DNA from: Marvinbryantia formatexigens DSM 14469
Lineage (GTDB): Bacteria; Bacillota; Clostridia; Lachnospirales; Lachnospiraceae
Length of the DNA: 64,000 bases
NCBI RefSeq assembly: GCF_025148285.1
Contig: NZ_CP102268.1
Span: 4,247,501-4,311,500 of the forward strand
Direction of reading: 5' to 3'
The notes under the pieces are model-generated. The model was not told where the DNA came from and did no database searches. It was given only the letters and a program-made list of their open reading frames with translations. Position 1 is the stretch's first letter. Every line of letters starts with the position of its first letter. A program made the translations under genes and the position numbers. Positions 17,836 to 26,676 of this stretch are shown piece after piece.

Positions 17836-18398
17836 GATGTACTCCCCTCAGTTTTTTTCATAAAAATATGCGCATTTGTCTTGTATTTCTTGTATTTTAA
17901 CAGGGAATAGCCAAGCCCGTCCAGATAGTCGAACGCCGTGTCCAGCGCCGCCTCTGTAATAATCAGCGTCTGCGCATCCGCCAGGGAAGAGTCTGCCAGC
18001 ATTTCCAGCACTTCCCGCTCCAGACCCTGCCGGTACGGCGGGTCCATAAAGATAATATCGAAGGGTTTTTCCCCTTCCATTTTCCGAAGCGCGCTGCAGA
18101 CATCCGTCTGCATCAGCACCGCGCGGTCCTTAAGACGGGTAAAAGACAGGTTCTGCTGGATGCACTGCGCCGCTCTCCGGTTATGCTCCACAAAAACGGC
18201 ACTTTCTGCCCCGCGGCTTAATGCTTCGATGCCGATGGCTCCGCTTCCGGAAAACAAATCCAGAAAACGGCATCCCGGTATCTGCGCATTCAGCATATTA
18301 AACAGTGTTTCCTTAATGCGGTCCGTCGTCGGCCGGGTATCCATTCCCTCCACCGTCTTCAGCGCAAGCCGTCTTGCCGTCCCCGCAATCACTCTCAT
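17832..18398 (-). CDS. rsmD: 16S rRNA (guanine966-N2)-methyltransferase
   Basis: The 188-residue protein shows [16 protein letters not shown] and [17 protein letters not shown] at the N-terminus, [19 protein letters not shown] as SAM-binding motif near residue 45, and the catalytic FMDPPY near residue 115. It methylates G966 of 16S rRNA in the 30S head. It is immediately upstream of coaD, with a 4-base overlap, and 59 bases after the Na/Pi transporter gene. Confidence 0.96.
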   Translation of the reverse strand: MRVIAGTARRLALKTVEGMDTRPTTDRIKETLFNMLNAQIPGCRFLDLFSGSGAIGIEALSRGAESAVFVEHNRRAAQCIQQNLSFTRLKDRAVLMQTDVCSALRKMEGEKPFDIIFMDPPYRQGLEREVLEMLADSSLADAQTLIITEAALDTAFDYLDGLGYSLLKYKKYKTNAHIFMKKTEGSTS

Positions 18399-18457
18399 AT
18401 CTCATCTCTCCCGTCCACGGAATCATTCATGCCCACACATCATGAAGTCCGCAAAAG

Positions 18458-20137
18458 CTACTCGTGCTCGCTCATCACATAGCCCGCAAGATTGTAGGCG
18501 TGGTCACTGATGCGCTCCAGGTTGCTTAAAATATCCAGAAACGCAACGCCATTGGTCGGATTGCAAAGCTGCTTTGACAGACGCTCGATATGCTTGTCGC
18601 GCAGCTCTTCCTCCATGTCGTCCACCTTTTCCTCGTATTTTCCAACCAGAGCCGCATCCTCGATGCTGATTTTTCTTCTGGCATTGATGGCGCACGAAAA
18701 AGCATCCTTGACCAGTCCCATAATCTCCGCCATCTCACCGAGCGCCTCCTGTGAAAAGCTGACGCGCTCGCCGCCCTCCTTCACATCGATGATCTCCACG
18801 ATATTCTCCACATGGTCTCCCACGCGCTCAATATCGCTGACGGAGTAAAACAGATTCTTGACAATATCATGCTGCTCCACCGTGAGCGACAGATTATCAA
18901 TTTCCACCAGATACTCTGTAATCAGCTCCTCCATCGCATTGATGGTCTTTTCGGTCTCATAGATTTTCTTTACAAGCTCCCCGTCAAAGCTCATGACCAC
19001 CTTACAGGCATTGCAGAGATTTTCTGACGTAATCTCGCCCATGTGCACCACTTCCTTGACGGCATTTTCCACGGCGAAATCCGGGGATTTTAAGATACGC
19101 CGGTCCAGATGACGCAGCGTAACGGTTTTCTCGTCGTCGGCAGCAACATCCGCTCCCGCGTCCTCTTTCACCACCATACCGGAAAGTGCGACCAGCTTCT
19201 CCGCAAACGGGAAGAGCATGATGGTACAGGCAACCTTAAATCCGGTGTGGAAGATGGAAATTCCGACACTGTCGATGCTCCGGTGCGCAAGCTCCGGAAA
19301 AAACAGAAAGAAAACATAGCACAGCGTGCCGAATACCACCGCTCCGATGATGTTGTAAATCAGATGTATCGCCGCTACCCTCTTCGCGTTTCTGCTTGTG
19401 CCGAAGCTGGAGAGAATGGCAGTCAGACAGGAGCCGATATTCGAGCCGAGGCTGATGTATATCGCCGCGCCCGTTGTGACAGCCCCGCTTGTCGCCGCAA
19501 GCGTCTGGAGCACACCCACCGAAGCGGACGAGCTCTGCATGATTGCCGTGATGATGGTTCCGATTGCGATGCCGAGCAGCGGATTGTTTCCGAACATGAT
19601 AAAGGCATCCGCGATAATCGGCAGATCCATATATTTCTTCGCCGAACCGCCCATAAAATCAAGACCGATAAAGAGCAGACCGAGACCGATGAGGATTTCC
19701 CCGTAGATCTGCTTCTTCGGCTTTTTGGCAAACATAATCAGAAACGCTCCGATGCCGACCATCAGAGGCGCATAAAGGGAAGGCGAGAGCGCCTTAAAGC
19801 TGTCCCCTACCTGTCCGAGCGATACAATCCACGCCGTAATGCAGGTACCGATATTGGCGCCCATAACGATGCCGACTGCCTGACTTAAATTCATGATCCC
19901 GGCATTGACAAAGCCGATCACCATGACTGTGGTAGCTCCGCTGCTCTGGATGATCGCCGTCAGCGCCGCGCCGACCAGCACGGCAACCAGACGGTTGTTG
20001 GTCAGAATTCCCAGCAGCTCCTGCATCTTGCTGCCGGCAGACTTCTGGATACCGGACGACATTCCGTGCATCCCGTACAGAAACATACCCAGTCCGCCGA
20101 CAAAGGTAAACAAATTTGAAATGTCATCAATCGACAT
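18458..20137 (-). CDS. Na/Pi cotransporter family protein with C-terminal PhoU-like domain
   Basis: The 559-residue protein has two inverted Na_Pi cotransporter repeats, each with the diagnostic QSS motif: ALTAIIQSSGATTVMVIGF near residue 65 and AIMQSSSASVGVLQTLA near 205. About eight or more hydrophobic segments precede a soluble helical PhoU-like domain (residues about 350-555), seen in EITSENLCNACKVVMSFDGE and LERISDHAYNLAGYVM. It probably imports phosphate driven by sodium. The gene lies 55 bases after mgsA, and the link of phosphate to methylglyoxal synthase, an enzyme inhibited by phosphate, is suggestive only. Confidence 0.92.
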   Translation of the reverse strand: MSIDDISNLFTFVGGLGMFLYGMHGMSSGIQKSAGSKMQELLGILTNNRLVAVLVGAALTAIIQSSGATTVMVIGFVNAGIMNLSQAVGIVMGANIGTCITAWIVSLGQVGDSFKALSPSLYAPLMVGIGAFLIMFAKKPKKQIYGEILIGLGLLFIGLDFMGGSAKKYMDLPIIADAFIMFGNNPLLGIAIGTIITAIMQSSSASVGVLQTLAATSGAVTTGAAIYISLGSNIGSCLTAILSSFGTSRNAKRVAAIHLIYNIIGAVVFGTLCYVFFLFFPELAHRSIDSVGISIFHTGFKVACTIMLFPFAEKLVALSGMVVKEDAGADVAADDEKTVTLRHLDRRILKSPDFAVENAVKEVVHMGEITSENLCNACKVVMSFDGELVKKIYETEKTINAMEELITEYLVEIDNLSLTVEQHDIVKNLFYSVSDIERVGDHVENIVEIIDVKEGGERVSFSQEALGEMAEIMGLVKDAFSCAINARRKISIEDAALVGKYEEKVDDMEEELRDKHIERLSKQLCNPTNGVAFLDILSNLERISDHAYNLAGYVMSEHE

Positions 20138-20192
20138 ATGTAGCCTCCCTCGTACTCCGAAATGGAATCATTTGTGCTTTACGGGCATCCTG

Positions 20193-20585
20193 TCAGATGA
20201 TGCTCCGCCATTCCAGGTCGCCGTGGTCCAGTCCGAGAATCAGGGACTCAGCCGTCGCAATGTTCGTCGCAATCGGGATATTGTATTTATCGCAGCATCT
20301 GGTAATCCGCTCGATATCCGCCTGACGCGGGTCCTGTATAATCGGATTATAGAAGAAAATTACCATATCCATGCTGTTGCGCTCAATCATTTCCGTAAAC
20401 TGCTTGTCTCCGCCGACGCTGCCCGGCAGGAATTTGTGGACCTTCAGCTTGGTCACTTCCTCGATTCTCCGCCCGGTGATGCCTGTCGCATACAGCTCAT
20501 GCTTGCTCAGAATCCGTTTATATGCCAGGCAGAAGTTTTCCATCAGACTTTTTTTACTGTTGTGTGCGATTACCCCAATATTCAT
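20193..20585 (-). CDS. mgsA: Methylglyoxal synthase
   Basis: The 130-residue protein converts dihydroxyacetone phosphate to methylglyoxal and phosphate. It has the family signatures MNIGVIAHNSKKS, TGITG, LPGSVGGDKQ, FFYNP and catalytic-region residues in QDPRQADIERITRCCDKYNI. I chose the ATG at 20585, which follows AAAGGAAG at six bases and gives the standard N-terminus; nine more in-frame codons upstream are not needed. It has its own promoter and is followed by the Na/Pi transporter gene. Confidence 0.95.
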   Translation of the reverse strand: MNIGVIAHNSKKSLMENFCLAYKRILSKHELYATGITGRRIEEVTKLKVHKFLPGSVGGDKQFTEMIERNSMDMVIFFYNPIIQDPRQADIERITRCCDKYNIPIATNIATAESLILGLDHGDLEWRSII

Positions 20586-20624
20586 TTTTCGCTTCCTTTC
20601 AAAAAACCCCAAAATATCAAATTG

Positions 20625-20652
20625 ATTATAACATATTTATAAGAAATAGCAA
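20625..20652 (-). promoter_or_regulatory. Promoter of mgsA
   Basis: TTGCTA (20647-20652) and a perfect TATAAT (20625-20630) on the minus strand are 16 bases apart, in an AT-rich stretch just after the terminator of the spore protein gene. Confidence 0.7.
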
Positions 20653-20670
20653 ATATATTTTTTTACAGAG

Positions 20671-20693
20671 AAAAGCCCGGATTTTCTCCGGGC
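20671..20693 (-). terminator. Rho-independent terminator of the SASP gene
   Basis: On the minus strand a 7-base stem (GCCCGGA with TCCGGGC) and 5-base loop are followed by TTTTCT. It lies 28 bases after the SASP stop. Confidence 0.8.
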
Positions 20694-20720
20694 TCCTCTC
20701 CTTTTTATCTGCGCTTCTTT

Positions 20721-20945
20721 TTAGAGCATGGTTGTGCCGTTCTGCGCGGACATCTGTTTTTCCTGTGCTTCAATCATTTTCTTAACCATATATCCGCCTA
20801 CGGAACCGTTCTGTCTGGATGTCAGATTGCCGTTGTATCCGTCTGTTAACGGTACGCCGAGCTCGCTCGCAACTTCAAATTTGAAACGGTCCAGTGCTCC
20901 CTTCGCCTCCGGTACTGCTGCTGTGTTAGAAGATTTACTTGACAT
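20721..20945 (-). CDS. Alpha/beta-type small acid-soluble spore protein
   Basis: The 74-residue protein has both SASP signatures: the germination protease site region FKFEVASELGVPL and the DNA-binding part NGNLTSRQNGSVGGYMVKKM. Such proteins coat DNA in the forespore and are degraded at germination. The start at 20945 follows AAGGAGG. Upstream, GTTTA and TATACTA spaced by 17 bases resemble a forespore sigma-G promoter with one mismatch in each box; this is weak evidence. An in-frame upstream extension to 21164 is not supported. Confidence 0.95.
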   Translation of the reverse strand: MSSKSSNTAAVPEAKGALDRFKFEVASELGVPLTDGYNGNLTSRQNGSVGGYMVKKMIEAQEKQMSAQNGTTML

Positions 20946-21116
20946 AAAATTTACGCCTCCTTTGCATTTTATCTGCAATCTTTTCGTTTGTTTTTTTGTG
21001 TGTTTTTCGATTGCAGTGATAGTATATGAAATTCTCCGGAATATAAACTGGCAGTTAATGTAAAAAAAGCGTTTCTCATATGTCACAGCAGACAGAGGGC
21101 GCAGAACCGTTTTCGC

Positions 21117-21162
21117 GTACGAAAAAACGTCCACCGGACGCTTTTGTCGTATGCATGGCAAC
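21117..21162. repeat. Dispersed palindromic repeat, copy 3
   Basis: A GTACGAAAAAACGTCC half and a GGACGCTTTTGTCGTATGCA half surround a 3-base spacer. It lies between the SASP gene and the DUF6465 terminator and joins the terminator's A/T run directly. Confidence 0.8.
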
Positions 21163-21187
21163 AAAAAAAATCCCGCAGAAGCGGGAT
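21163..21187 (-). terminator. Rho-independent terminator of the DUF6465 gene
   Basis: A perfect 7-base stem (ATCCCGC with GCGGGAT on the minus strand), a 4-base loop and eight T residues form a strong terminator, 36 bases after the stop codon at 21224. Confidence 0.9.
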
Positions 21188-21223
21188 CTTCTGCCGCACA
21201 GAGGCGGCGTTTCTCTGACGTCT

Positions 21224-21625
21224 TTACAGCTCCACGCTGCCGGTAACGTCTCCGTTGATTACAAAATAAGCTTTGCCCTCTTCCGGTTTCAGATAAATGG
21301 TAACGGAAGCCATATCGCCAACCTTTTTTTTCAGCTCTTTGGTCCAGTATTCCTTTACCTTCTTCATAACATCGGCGTAATCCGTTTCTCTTCCGGCAAA
21401 CTGCAGAATAACCGTCTCTTTCAGCGCCGCCTTTTTCGCCGGAGCCTTCTTTGCAGCCGGTTTTTCCTCAGCCGCATTCACGGTCTTTTCCTCTGCCTCC
21501 ACCTTTGCCGCGGCCGGTTTTACTGTTTTCTTTTCCGTCTTTGCGGCAGTCGTTTTTGCTGTCTTTGCTGTCTTTTCCTCTGCCGCTGCGGCAGCTTCCT
21601 TTACAGCCGTTCTTCTTGCAGCCAT
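21224..21625 (-). CDS. DUF6465-type protein with Ala/Lys-rich N-terminal tail
   Basis: The 133-residue protein has two parts. Residues 1-70 are a low-complexity, basic Ala/Lys/Glu/Thr tail (AKTAKTTAAKTEKKT), similar in composition to histone H1 tails. Residues about 72-133 form a small domain with ETVILQFAGRETDYADVMKK and VTIYLKPEEGKAYFVINGD, which I associate with DUF6465 of Lachnospiraceae. The function is unknown. The start at 21625 is eight bases after GGAGG; an ATG six bases upstream is too close to it. It has a strong terminator of its own. Confidence 0.75.
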   Translation of the reverse strand: MAARRTAVKEAAAAAEEKTAKTAKTTAAKTEKKTVKPAAAKVEAEEKTVNAAEEKPAAKKAPAKKAALKETVILQFAGRETDYADVMKKVKEYWTKELKKKVGDMASVTIYLKPEEGKAYFVINGDVTGSVEL

Positions 21626-21770
21626 TTTCATATCCTCCTGATAATCCGCTTATTTAAAGCATTTTTCGTCATATTTTTGATGTCACGATGACTATACACC
21701 CAGCCCGGCAAAATAGCAATGCTTTTTTTCATGTTTCAAAAAGTTTGTGGAAATTTTAAATTTTTCTGTT

Positions 21771-23828
21771 TTACAGATTTAATTTTTTCAGCTCATTTGA
21801 CAGATAATTTTCCAGCTTATTGTGCAACTCTGCGTTTTCGGGTGCCTGCAGAGCCGAATCATGCTTCAAAATCACGTCTGCCGCTTCGCAGGCATTCTGC
21901 AGGATTTTAGCGTCTGCAAAGACGTCCGCGAGCTTAAATTCCATCAGACCGCTCTGACGCACGCCCAGGATATCGCCCGGACCGCGCAGCTTTAAGTCCT
22001 CCGACGCGATGAAAAATCCGTCGTTGGAGTGATTTAAAATCTCCAGGCGCTTTCTTGTTTTTTCATTATCCGTGGAGGAAATCATGATGCAGTACGACTG
22101 CGCCTTTCCTCTTCCCACTCTGCCGCGGAGCTGGTGGAGCTGCGCCAGCCCGAAGCGCTCGGCGTTCTCAATCATCATGACCGTCGCGTTCGGTACATTG
22201 ACGCCCACCTCCACGACCGTCGTCGATACCAGCACCTGGATATCCCCGCACAGAAAACGCTCCATCACCTCATTTTTTTCCTTCGGCTTCATTTTTCCGT
22301 GCAGATATTCTATCCGGATATCCTCCGGCATTACCTCCCTCAGCCGTTCTGTATAGGAAATAACGTCCTCCGCCTCAATCTGTTCATTTTCCTCCACCAT
22401 CGGACAGATGATATATGCCTGGTGTCCGAGACGGATTTCCTTTTCAATAAAATGATATGCTTTTTTCCGGTAAGTGGTATTCACCACGCAGTTTTTTATC
22501 GGCAGACGGCTTTTCGGCAGCTCATCGATAACGGAAATTTCCAGATCACCGTACAGAATGACGGCAAGCGTGCGCGGAATCGGCGTGGCGCTCATAACGA
22601 GCGTGTGCGGCTCTGCACCCTTTTCTCCCAGAAGCTCCCTCTGACGCACGCCGAAGCGGTGCTGCTCGTCCGTAATGACAAGCCCCATGCGCTTATACTG
22701 CACCTTTTCCTGAATCAGCGCATGGGTGCCGATAATCATATCCGCCTCGCCGGAGGCTATTTTTTCACAGGCGACCCGCTTTTCCCTGGCGGTCATGGAG
22801 CCGGTGAGCAGAACGGGACAGAAACGCAGATGCTGCGCTTCTATCAGCTCCGTCATGGAATCAAAATGCTGGCGTGCGAGCACCTCCGTCGGCACCATCA
22901 GCGCGCTCTGCAGTCCGTTTTCCGCCGCCAGAATCATTGCCAGAAATGCCAGGATCGTCTTTCCGGAGCCGACGTCCCCCTGAATCAGACGCGCCGCAAC
23001 CTTCTCGCCCGTCATATCGCGCTGGATATCCTCCCAGACGCGCTGCTGCGCCCCGGTGAGCTCATATCCCAGATTGCGGATAACCGTATCCGTCAGCGGC
23101 GTCCGCCGGATGGTATACGGATTTTTCGCCTGTTCGTGCTGCTCCTTGAACTGGCGCAGCGCCAGTATAAACAGAAAAAACTCATCAAACACCAGCCGCC
23201 GTCTGGCAATCTTCATATGCTGTTCATCCTGCGGAAAATGGATTTCCTCAATGGCGTTTCTGTAATCCGCAAGCTGATAGCGCCTGCGGATATCCTCCGG
23301 CAGATAATCCCCGGAAAGCTCCATGCCGTCCAGCGCCTGCCGGACTGTTTTTGAGACAAGCTGATTTGTTAGTCCCTTTGTCAGCACATAGACAGGCTGC
23401 AGCTCTGCAAGAAGCTTCTGATACTGCTCCGGCGTATAAATGGCGGGCTGTTCCAGGAAAAGATTTGCTCCCTTCTGCACGATTCTGCCGCAGAATACAT
23501 GATAGCCGCCCGGCTTTATGGTGTTGCGCAGATATGGCATGTTATACCAGCGCACGCCGATAGCGCCCGCCTTATCGCACAGAACGGCGGACACAATCTG
23601 CATCCGCTTTACGTACTGTACGGTAAGCGTGCGCTCCGGCGCCGCATAAATGGCAATCTCCCTGCCCTCCTTTACCTGCGAGGTATCCGTAATTTCCGGA
23701 AAGCGCCGGTAGGTGCGGGGATAATAAGAAAGCAGGTCGCCAAGATTGCGGATACCTGCCTTCTCAAATACAAGTTTTGTCTTTTCGCCAATGCCCTTCA
23801 ATTCATCAAGGGGCGTTTTCTGATTCAT
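21771..23828 (-). CDS. recG: ATP-dependent DNA helicase RecG
   Basis: The 685-residue protein has the usual RecG length and order: N-terminal wedge domain (GIGEKTKLVFEKAGIRNLGD, DLLSYYPRTYRR), then the helicase core with Walker A GDVGSGKT near residue 285, the DEQH box in LVITDEQHRFGVRQRELLGE, SATPIPRTLA, and motif VI LHQLRGRVGRGKAQSYC. RecG remodels stalled replication forks and Holliday junctions. It is 30 bases downstream of the fakA-type gene, as is common in Firmicutes. Confidence 0.97.
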   Translation of the reverse strand: MNQKTPLDELKGIGEKTKLVFEKAGIRNLGDLLSYYPRTYRRFPEITDTSQVKEGREIAIYAAPERTLTVQYVKRMQIVSAVLCDKAGAIGVRWYNMPYLRNTIKPGGYHVFCGRIVQKGANLFLEQPAIYTPEQYQKLLAELQPVYVLTKGLTNQLVSKTVRQALDGMELSGDYLPEDIRRRYQLADYRNAIEEIHFPQDEQHMKIARRRLVFDEFFLFILALRQFKEQHEQAKNPYTIRRTPLTDTVIRNLGYELTGAQQRVWEDIQRDMTGEKVAARLIQGDVGSGKTILAFLAMILAAENGLQSALMVPTEVLARQHFDSMTELIEAQHLRFCPVLLTGSMTAREKRVACEKIASGEADMIIGTHALIQEKVQYKRMGLVITDEQHRFGVRQRELLGEKGAEPHTLVMSATPIPRTLAVILYGDLEISVIDELPKSRLPIKNCVVNTTYRKKAYHFIEKEIRLGHQAYIICPMVEENEQIEAEDVISYTERLREVMPEDIRIEYLHGKMKPKEKNEVMERFLCGDIQVLVSTTVVEVGVNVPNATVMMIENAERFGLAQLHQLRGRVGRGKAQSYCIMISSTDNEKTRKRLEILNHSNDGFFIASEDLKLRGPGDILGVRQSGLMEFKLADVFADAKILQNACEAADVILKHDSALQAPENAELHNKLENYLSNELKKLNL

Positions 23829-23858
23829 AAAACGAAAATCCTTCCTTATCTGTTAAAG

Positions 23859-25535
23859 CTACTCTACAGAAACCACGTAGTAGTAAATCGGCTGTCCGCC
23901 GGAATATACCTCGACCTCACAGTCCGGATACTTTTCCTTCAGCTCTTTGCCGACCGCCTGCGCGTCCTCCTCCGTAACATCCGAGCCGTAGTAAACGCTG
24001 ATAAGCTCGGAATCCTCGTCCATCATCAGGCTGACCGTCTCCTCTGTGACAGCCGCGATGTCATTGCCGACCGCAAGGATGGAGTGGTCGCCGATACCCA
24101 TAATGTCGCCCTCGTGGATCGTCTTGTCGTCAATATGCGTATCGCGCACAGCATAAGTAATCTGTCCTGTTTTGATCATGGACAGCCCCTCTGTCATCGC
24201 CTCTTTGTTTTCCTCCGCAGATTTGTCCGGCGCAAAATTAATGATTGCGGAGATACCCTGCGGCACGGTCCTCGTCGGAATCACGACGATCTGCTTGTCC
24301 TTTGTGAGCGCCTGCGCCTGGTTTGCCGCCAGAATGATATTTTTATTGTTCGGCAGGATATAAATGGTGTCCGCGTTTACCTGGTCGATAGCGTTCAGCA
24401 TATCCTCCGTGCTCGGATTCATCGTCTGACCGCCCTCAATCAGATAGTCCACGCCGAGACCTTTGAAAATCTCACCGATTCCCTCACCGATCGACACGGA
24501 GATAAAGCCGTTTTCCTTGTGCGGCATCGCCGGTTTCTCCGGTTTTTCCGCCTTAGCCTCCTCCTGCGCGTGTTTCGAAGCATCCTTGATCAGCTTTTCC
24601 TGATGCTCCTCACGCATATTGTCTATCTTCATCCGGGACAGCTCGCCGTAGGTGAGCGCCTTTGTGATGGCAACGCCCGGTTCGTTCGTGTGCACATGTA
24701 CTTTTACGATATCCTCATCCGCCACCACGACGATGGAATCACCGATGCTCTCAAGGAAAGCCTTGAAGGCAAGCTCTTCCGCCTCATCCATCGGCTTGCG
24801 GGTCCGGATGATAAATTCGGTACAGTAACCGAATTTGATTTCCGCCTGGGCTTCCACGGAAACCTCCGCACCGGCGCCGGAGGTCTTCTCCTGCCCCTCG
24901 ATAACATAGTTTACCTCTTTGCCCAGATATGCGTCGAAGGCGCCTTTGAGCACCTGGATCAGACCCTGTCCGCCGGAATCCACCACACCTGCTTCCTTCA
25001 GCACCGGAAGCAGCTCCGGGGTCTGTGCCAGCACTTCCTCCGCGTGAGCGAGCGCGCCGCCAAGCACCTCTTCCATTTCGGCACCCTCAGACGCCAGCTC
25101 GGACGCTTTTTCCGCAAAGCCCTTTGCAACGGTGAGAATAGTTCCCTCCTTCGGCTTCATAACAGCCTTGTACGCCGTCGCAACTGCTTTCTGGAATGCC
25201 TCCACGATCAGCTCTGTCGTAATCTCCTTCTCATATTTAATTACCTTTGTAAAGCCTCTTAAAAGTTGGGAAAGAATAACGCCGGAATTTCCGCGCGCCC
25301 CGCGCAGAGACCCCGATGAAATTGCCTTTGCCAGCGTTTCTAAATTTAATTCCTCCAGGGAAGCGACTTCCTTCGCTGCCGACATAATCGTCAGCGTCAT
25401 ATTTGTTCCGGTATCTCCATCCGGAACCGGAAAAACGTTTAATTCGTTGATCCACTCCTTATTTGCTTCCAGGTTGCTGGCACCAGCCAAAAACATTTTT
25501 GCGCACAGTTGTGCGTCGATTGTATTTCTACCCAC
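23859..25535 (-). CDS. fakA: DAK2/DegV-type fatty acid kinase subunit (FakA-like)
   Basis: The 558-residue protein begins with a DhaL-type kinase domain (residues about 1-200), with the ATP/Mg signature NVFPVPDGDTGTNMTLT and GARGNSGVILSQLLRGF. A middle region and a C-terminal YloV-type domain follow, including GVDYLIEGGQTMNPSTEDML and ILPNNKNIILAANQA. FakA phosphorylates fatty acids that are carried by a FakB (DegV) protein; no FakB gene is in this window. It sits between asp23 and recG (yloU-yloV in Bacillus). The symbol rests on family membership. Confidence 0.92.
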   Translation of the reverse strand: MGRNTIDAQLCAKMFLAGASNLEANKEWINELNVFPVPDGDTGTNMTLTIMSAAKEVASLEELNLETLAKAISSGSLRGARGNSGVILSQLLRGFTKVIKYEKEITTELIVEAFQKAVATAYKAVMKPKEGTILTVAKGFAEKASELASEGAEMEEVLGGALAHAEEVLAQTPELLPVLKEAGVVDSGGQGLIQVLKGAFDAYLGKEVNYVIEGQEKTSGAGAEVSVEAQAEIKFGYCTEFIIRTRKPMDEAEELAFKAFLESIGDSIVVVADEDIVKVHVHTNEPGVAITKALTYGELSRMKIDNMREEHQEKLIKDASKHAQEEAKAEKPEKPAMPHKENGFISVSIGEGIGEIFKGLGVDYLIEGGQTMNPSTEDMLNAIDQVNADTIYILPNNKNIILAANQAQALTKDKQIVVIPTRTVPQGISAIINFAPDKSAEENKEAMTEGLSMIKTGQITYAVRDTHIDDKTIHEGDIMGIGDHSILAVGNDIAAVTEETVSLMMDEDSELISVYYGSDVTEEDAQAVGKELKEKYPDCEVEVYSGGQPIYYYVVSVE

Positions 25536-25549
25536 TTCCGAGTTCCTCC

Positions 25550-25909
25550 TTAATCAATCACTCTTACGCCTTCTACGGCAATATTTATTTTATCGATCTC
25601 CATACCGGTAAATTCCTCCACCTGGTACTTTACATTGCTTATCAGATTTTCCGCCACTGCAGAAATGCTGACACCGTAAGAGACGATGACATGAAAATCC
25701 AGAGAAATCCGGTTGTCCTCACCAACGGTGACATTAATACCGTGTTTTAAGCTGTCACGCTTCAAAAGTCTTACAAGACCATCCTTCATGCTTACCGCCG
25801 CCATGCCGACGATTCCGAAGCATTCCACGGCAACGCTGCCCGCATAGGTTGCAATAACATCTTTATCAATGGAGATGGTCCCCAGTGCATTATCCATACG
25901 ACCTTTCAT
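25550..25909 (-). CDS. Asp23/Gls24 family envelope stress protein (YloU-like)
   Basis: The 119-residue protein has the Asp23 core ISIDKDVIATYAGSVAVECF, GVSISAVAENLISNVKYQVE and EFTGMEIDKINIAVEGVRVI. Asp23-type proteins are abundant cytoplasmic or membrane-associated proteins linked to envelope stress; YloU is the small Bacillus form. I chose the ATG at 25909, since GGAGG is seven bases before it while the ATG at 25915 directly touches it. It is 14 bases upstream of the fakA-type gene and divergent from rpmB. Confidence 0.9.
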   Translation of the reverse strand: MKGRMDNALGTISIDKDVIATYAGSVAVECFGIVGMAAVSMKDGLVRLLKRDSLKHGINVTVGEDNRISLDFHVIVSYGVSISAVAENLISNVKYQVEEFTGMEIDKINIAVEGVRVID

Positions 25910-26056
25910 ATTCATACCTCCAAATTTCATATGACTGATGCCAGGACAGACGAAAATCCGGCTGCATCGGGAAACAGATTTATTTGCTCCCGGCATCATG
26001 TATCTACAGTATAACAAGTTTTCCGCAAAAAGGAAACATCTTTTTTCAAATTCTAC

Positions 26057-26085
26057 TTGCAAATTCAAATGGATTCTGTTAAAAT
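26057..26085 (+). promoter_or_regulatory. Sigma-A promoter of rpmB
   Basis: TTGCAA (26057-26062) and TAAAAT (26080-26085) are separated by 17 bases, 60 bases before the rpmB start. Confidence 0.75.
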
Positions 26086-26145
26086 ACCATTGTTGTCAGT
26101 CTGTACATAACAGTATAGGCGAGTAAGGTATAAGGAGGTGCTGTC

Positions 26146-26331
26146 ATGGCCAGATGTGCAATTTGTGATAAGGGCGCTCATTTCGGAAACAACGTGAGCC
26201 ACTCTCATAGAAGATCCAACAGGATGTGGAAATCCAACATCAAGTCAGTAAAAGTTAAAGTAAACGGAGCCGCTAAGAAGATGTACGTTTGTACTTCCTG
26301 CTTAAGGTCCGGTAAAGTAGAAAGAGCATAA
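26146..26331 (+). CDS. rpmB: 50S ribosomal protein L28
   Basis: The 61-residue protein begins MARCAICDKGAHFGNNVSHS and ends VCTSCLRSGKVERA. The two CxxC pairs mark the zinc-binding form of L28. It is part of the large ribosomal subunit. AAGGAGG precedes the start. As in many Firmicutes it lies divergent from the asp23-fakA-recG run. A terminator follows 16 bases after the stop. Confidence 0.97.
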   Translation: MARCAICDKGAHFGNNVSHSHRRSNRMWKSNIKSVKVKVNGAAKKMYVCTSCLRSGKVERA

Positions 26332-26347
26332 TGTAAGGTATTTACAG

Positions 26348-26376
26348 ACACCGCCTGGATGGGCGGTGTTTTTTTT
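26348..26376 (+). terminator. Rho-independent terminator of rpmB
   Basis: An 8-base perfect stem (ACACCGCC with GGCGGTGT) with a 6-base loop is followed by eight T residues. The next dispersed repeat starts directly after the T run. Confidence 0.9.
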
Positions 26377-26421
26377 GCCGTGCAGACGACAAAAACGTCC
26401 ACCGGACGTTTTTCGTCAGCA
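26377..26421. repeat. Dispersed palindromic repeat, copy 4
   Basis: The element (GCCGTGCAGACGACAAAAAC, then GTCC-n3-GGAC and GTTTTTCGTC) is in inverse orientation to copy 3 at 21117-21162. Its right end contains the stop codon of the 45-residue membrane protein gene on the minus strand. Confidence 0.75.
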
Positions 26422-26553
26422 CATAAACAGGTTATAGCCTGCCAGGAGAAAAGAAAAAATCAGAAGAACCGTGATAAAGGAATTGGATATAAACAGGGAA
26501 ATCAGCATCCCCGCCGCTATCCAGAACAAGGTATAGCCCGCAATCCGTTTCAT
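26416..26553 (-). CDS. Small two-helix membrane protein (45 residues)
   Basis: This reading frame begins MKRIAGYTLFWIAAGMLISL and ends GYNLFMC. GGAG stands seven bases before the ATG. Nearly the whole product is two hydrophobic segments with a short SNS turn, so a membrane hairpin is likely. The ribosome binding site, the codon pattern and its place between gerW and the rpmB terminator support a real gene. I have an impression that similar short proteins occur in other Lachnospiraceae, but cannot test it. The function is unknown. The stop codon lies within a copy of the dispersed repeat. Confidence 0.65.
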   Translation of the reverse strand: MKRIAGYTLFWIAAGMLISLFISNSFITVLLIFSFLLAGYNLFMC

Positions 26554-26676
26554 ATATGTTCTCCCGACTTTTTCTATTATTCTATGCAGTTTTCCGTAAA
26601 ATGTTCCTGGCAGGCAGCGGTATGCTGCCTACAGAATTTACCACCCGGATAATAGCCCGTCCGGATGCAGAATGGC

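Noticed and set aside
23499-25262. 587-residue plus-strand reading frame
   Set aside because: It is antisense to the fakA-type gene, with a composition typical of a complementary-strand frame and no recognisable domain.
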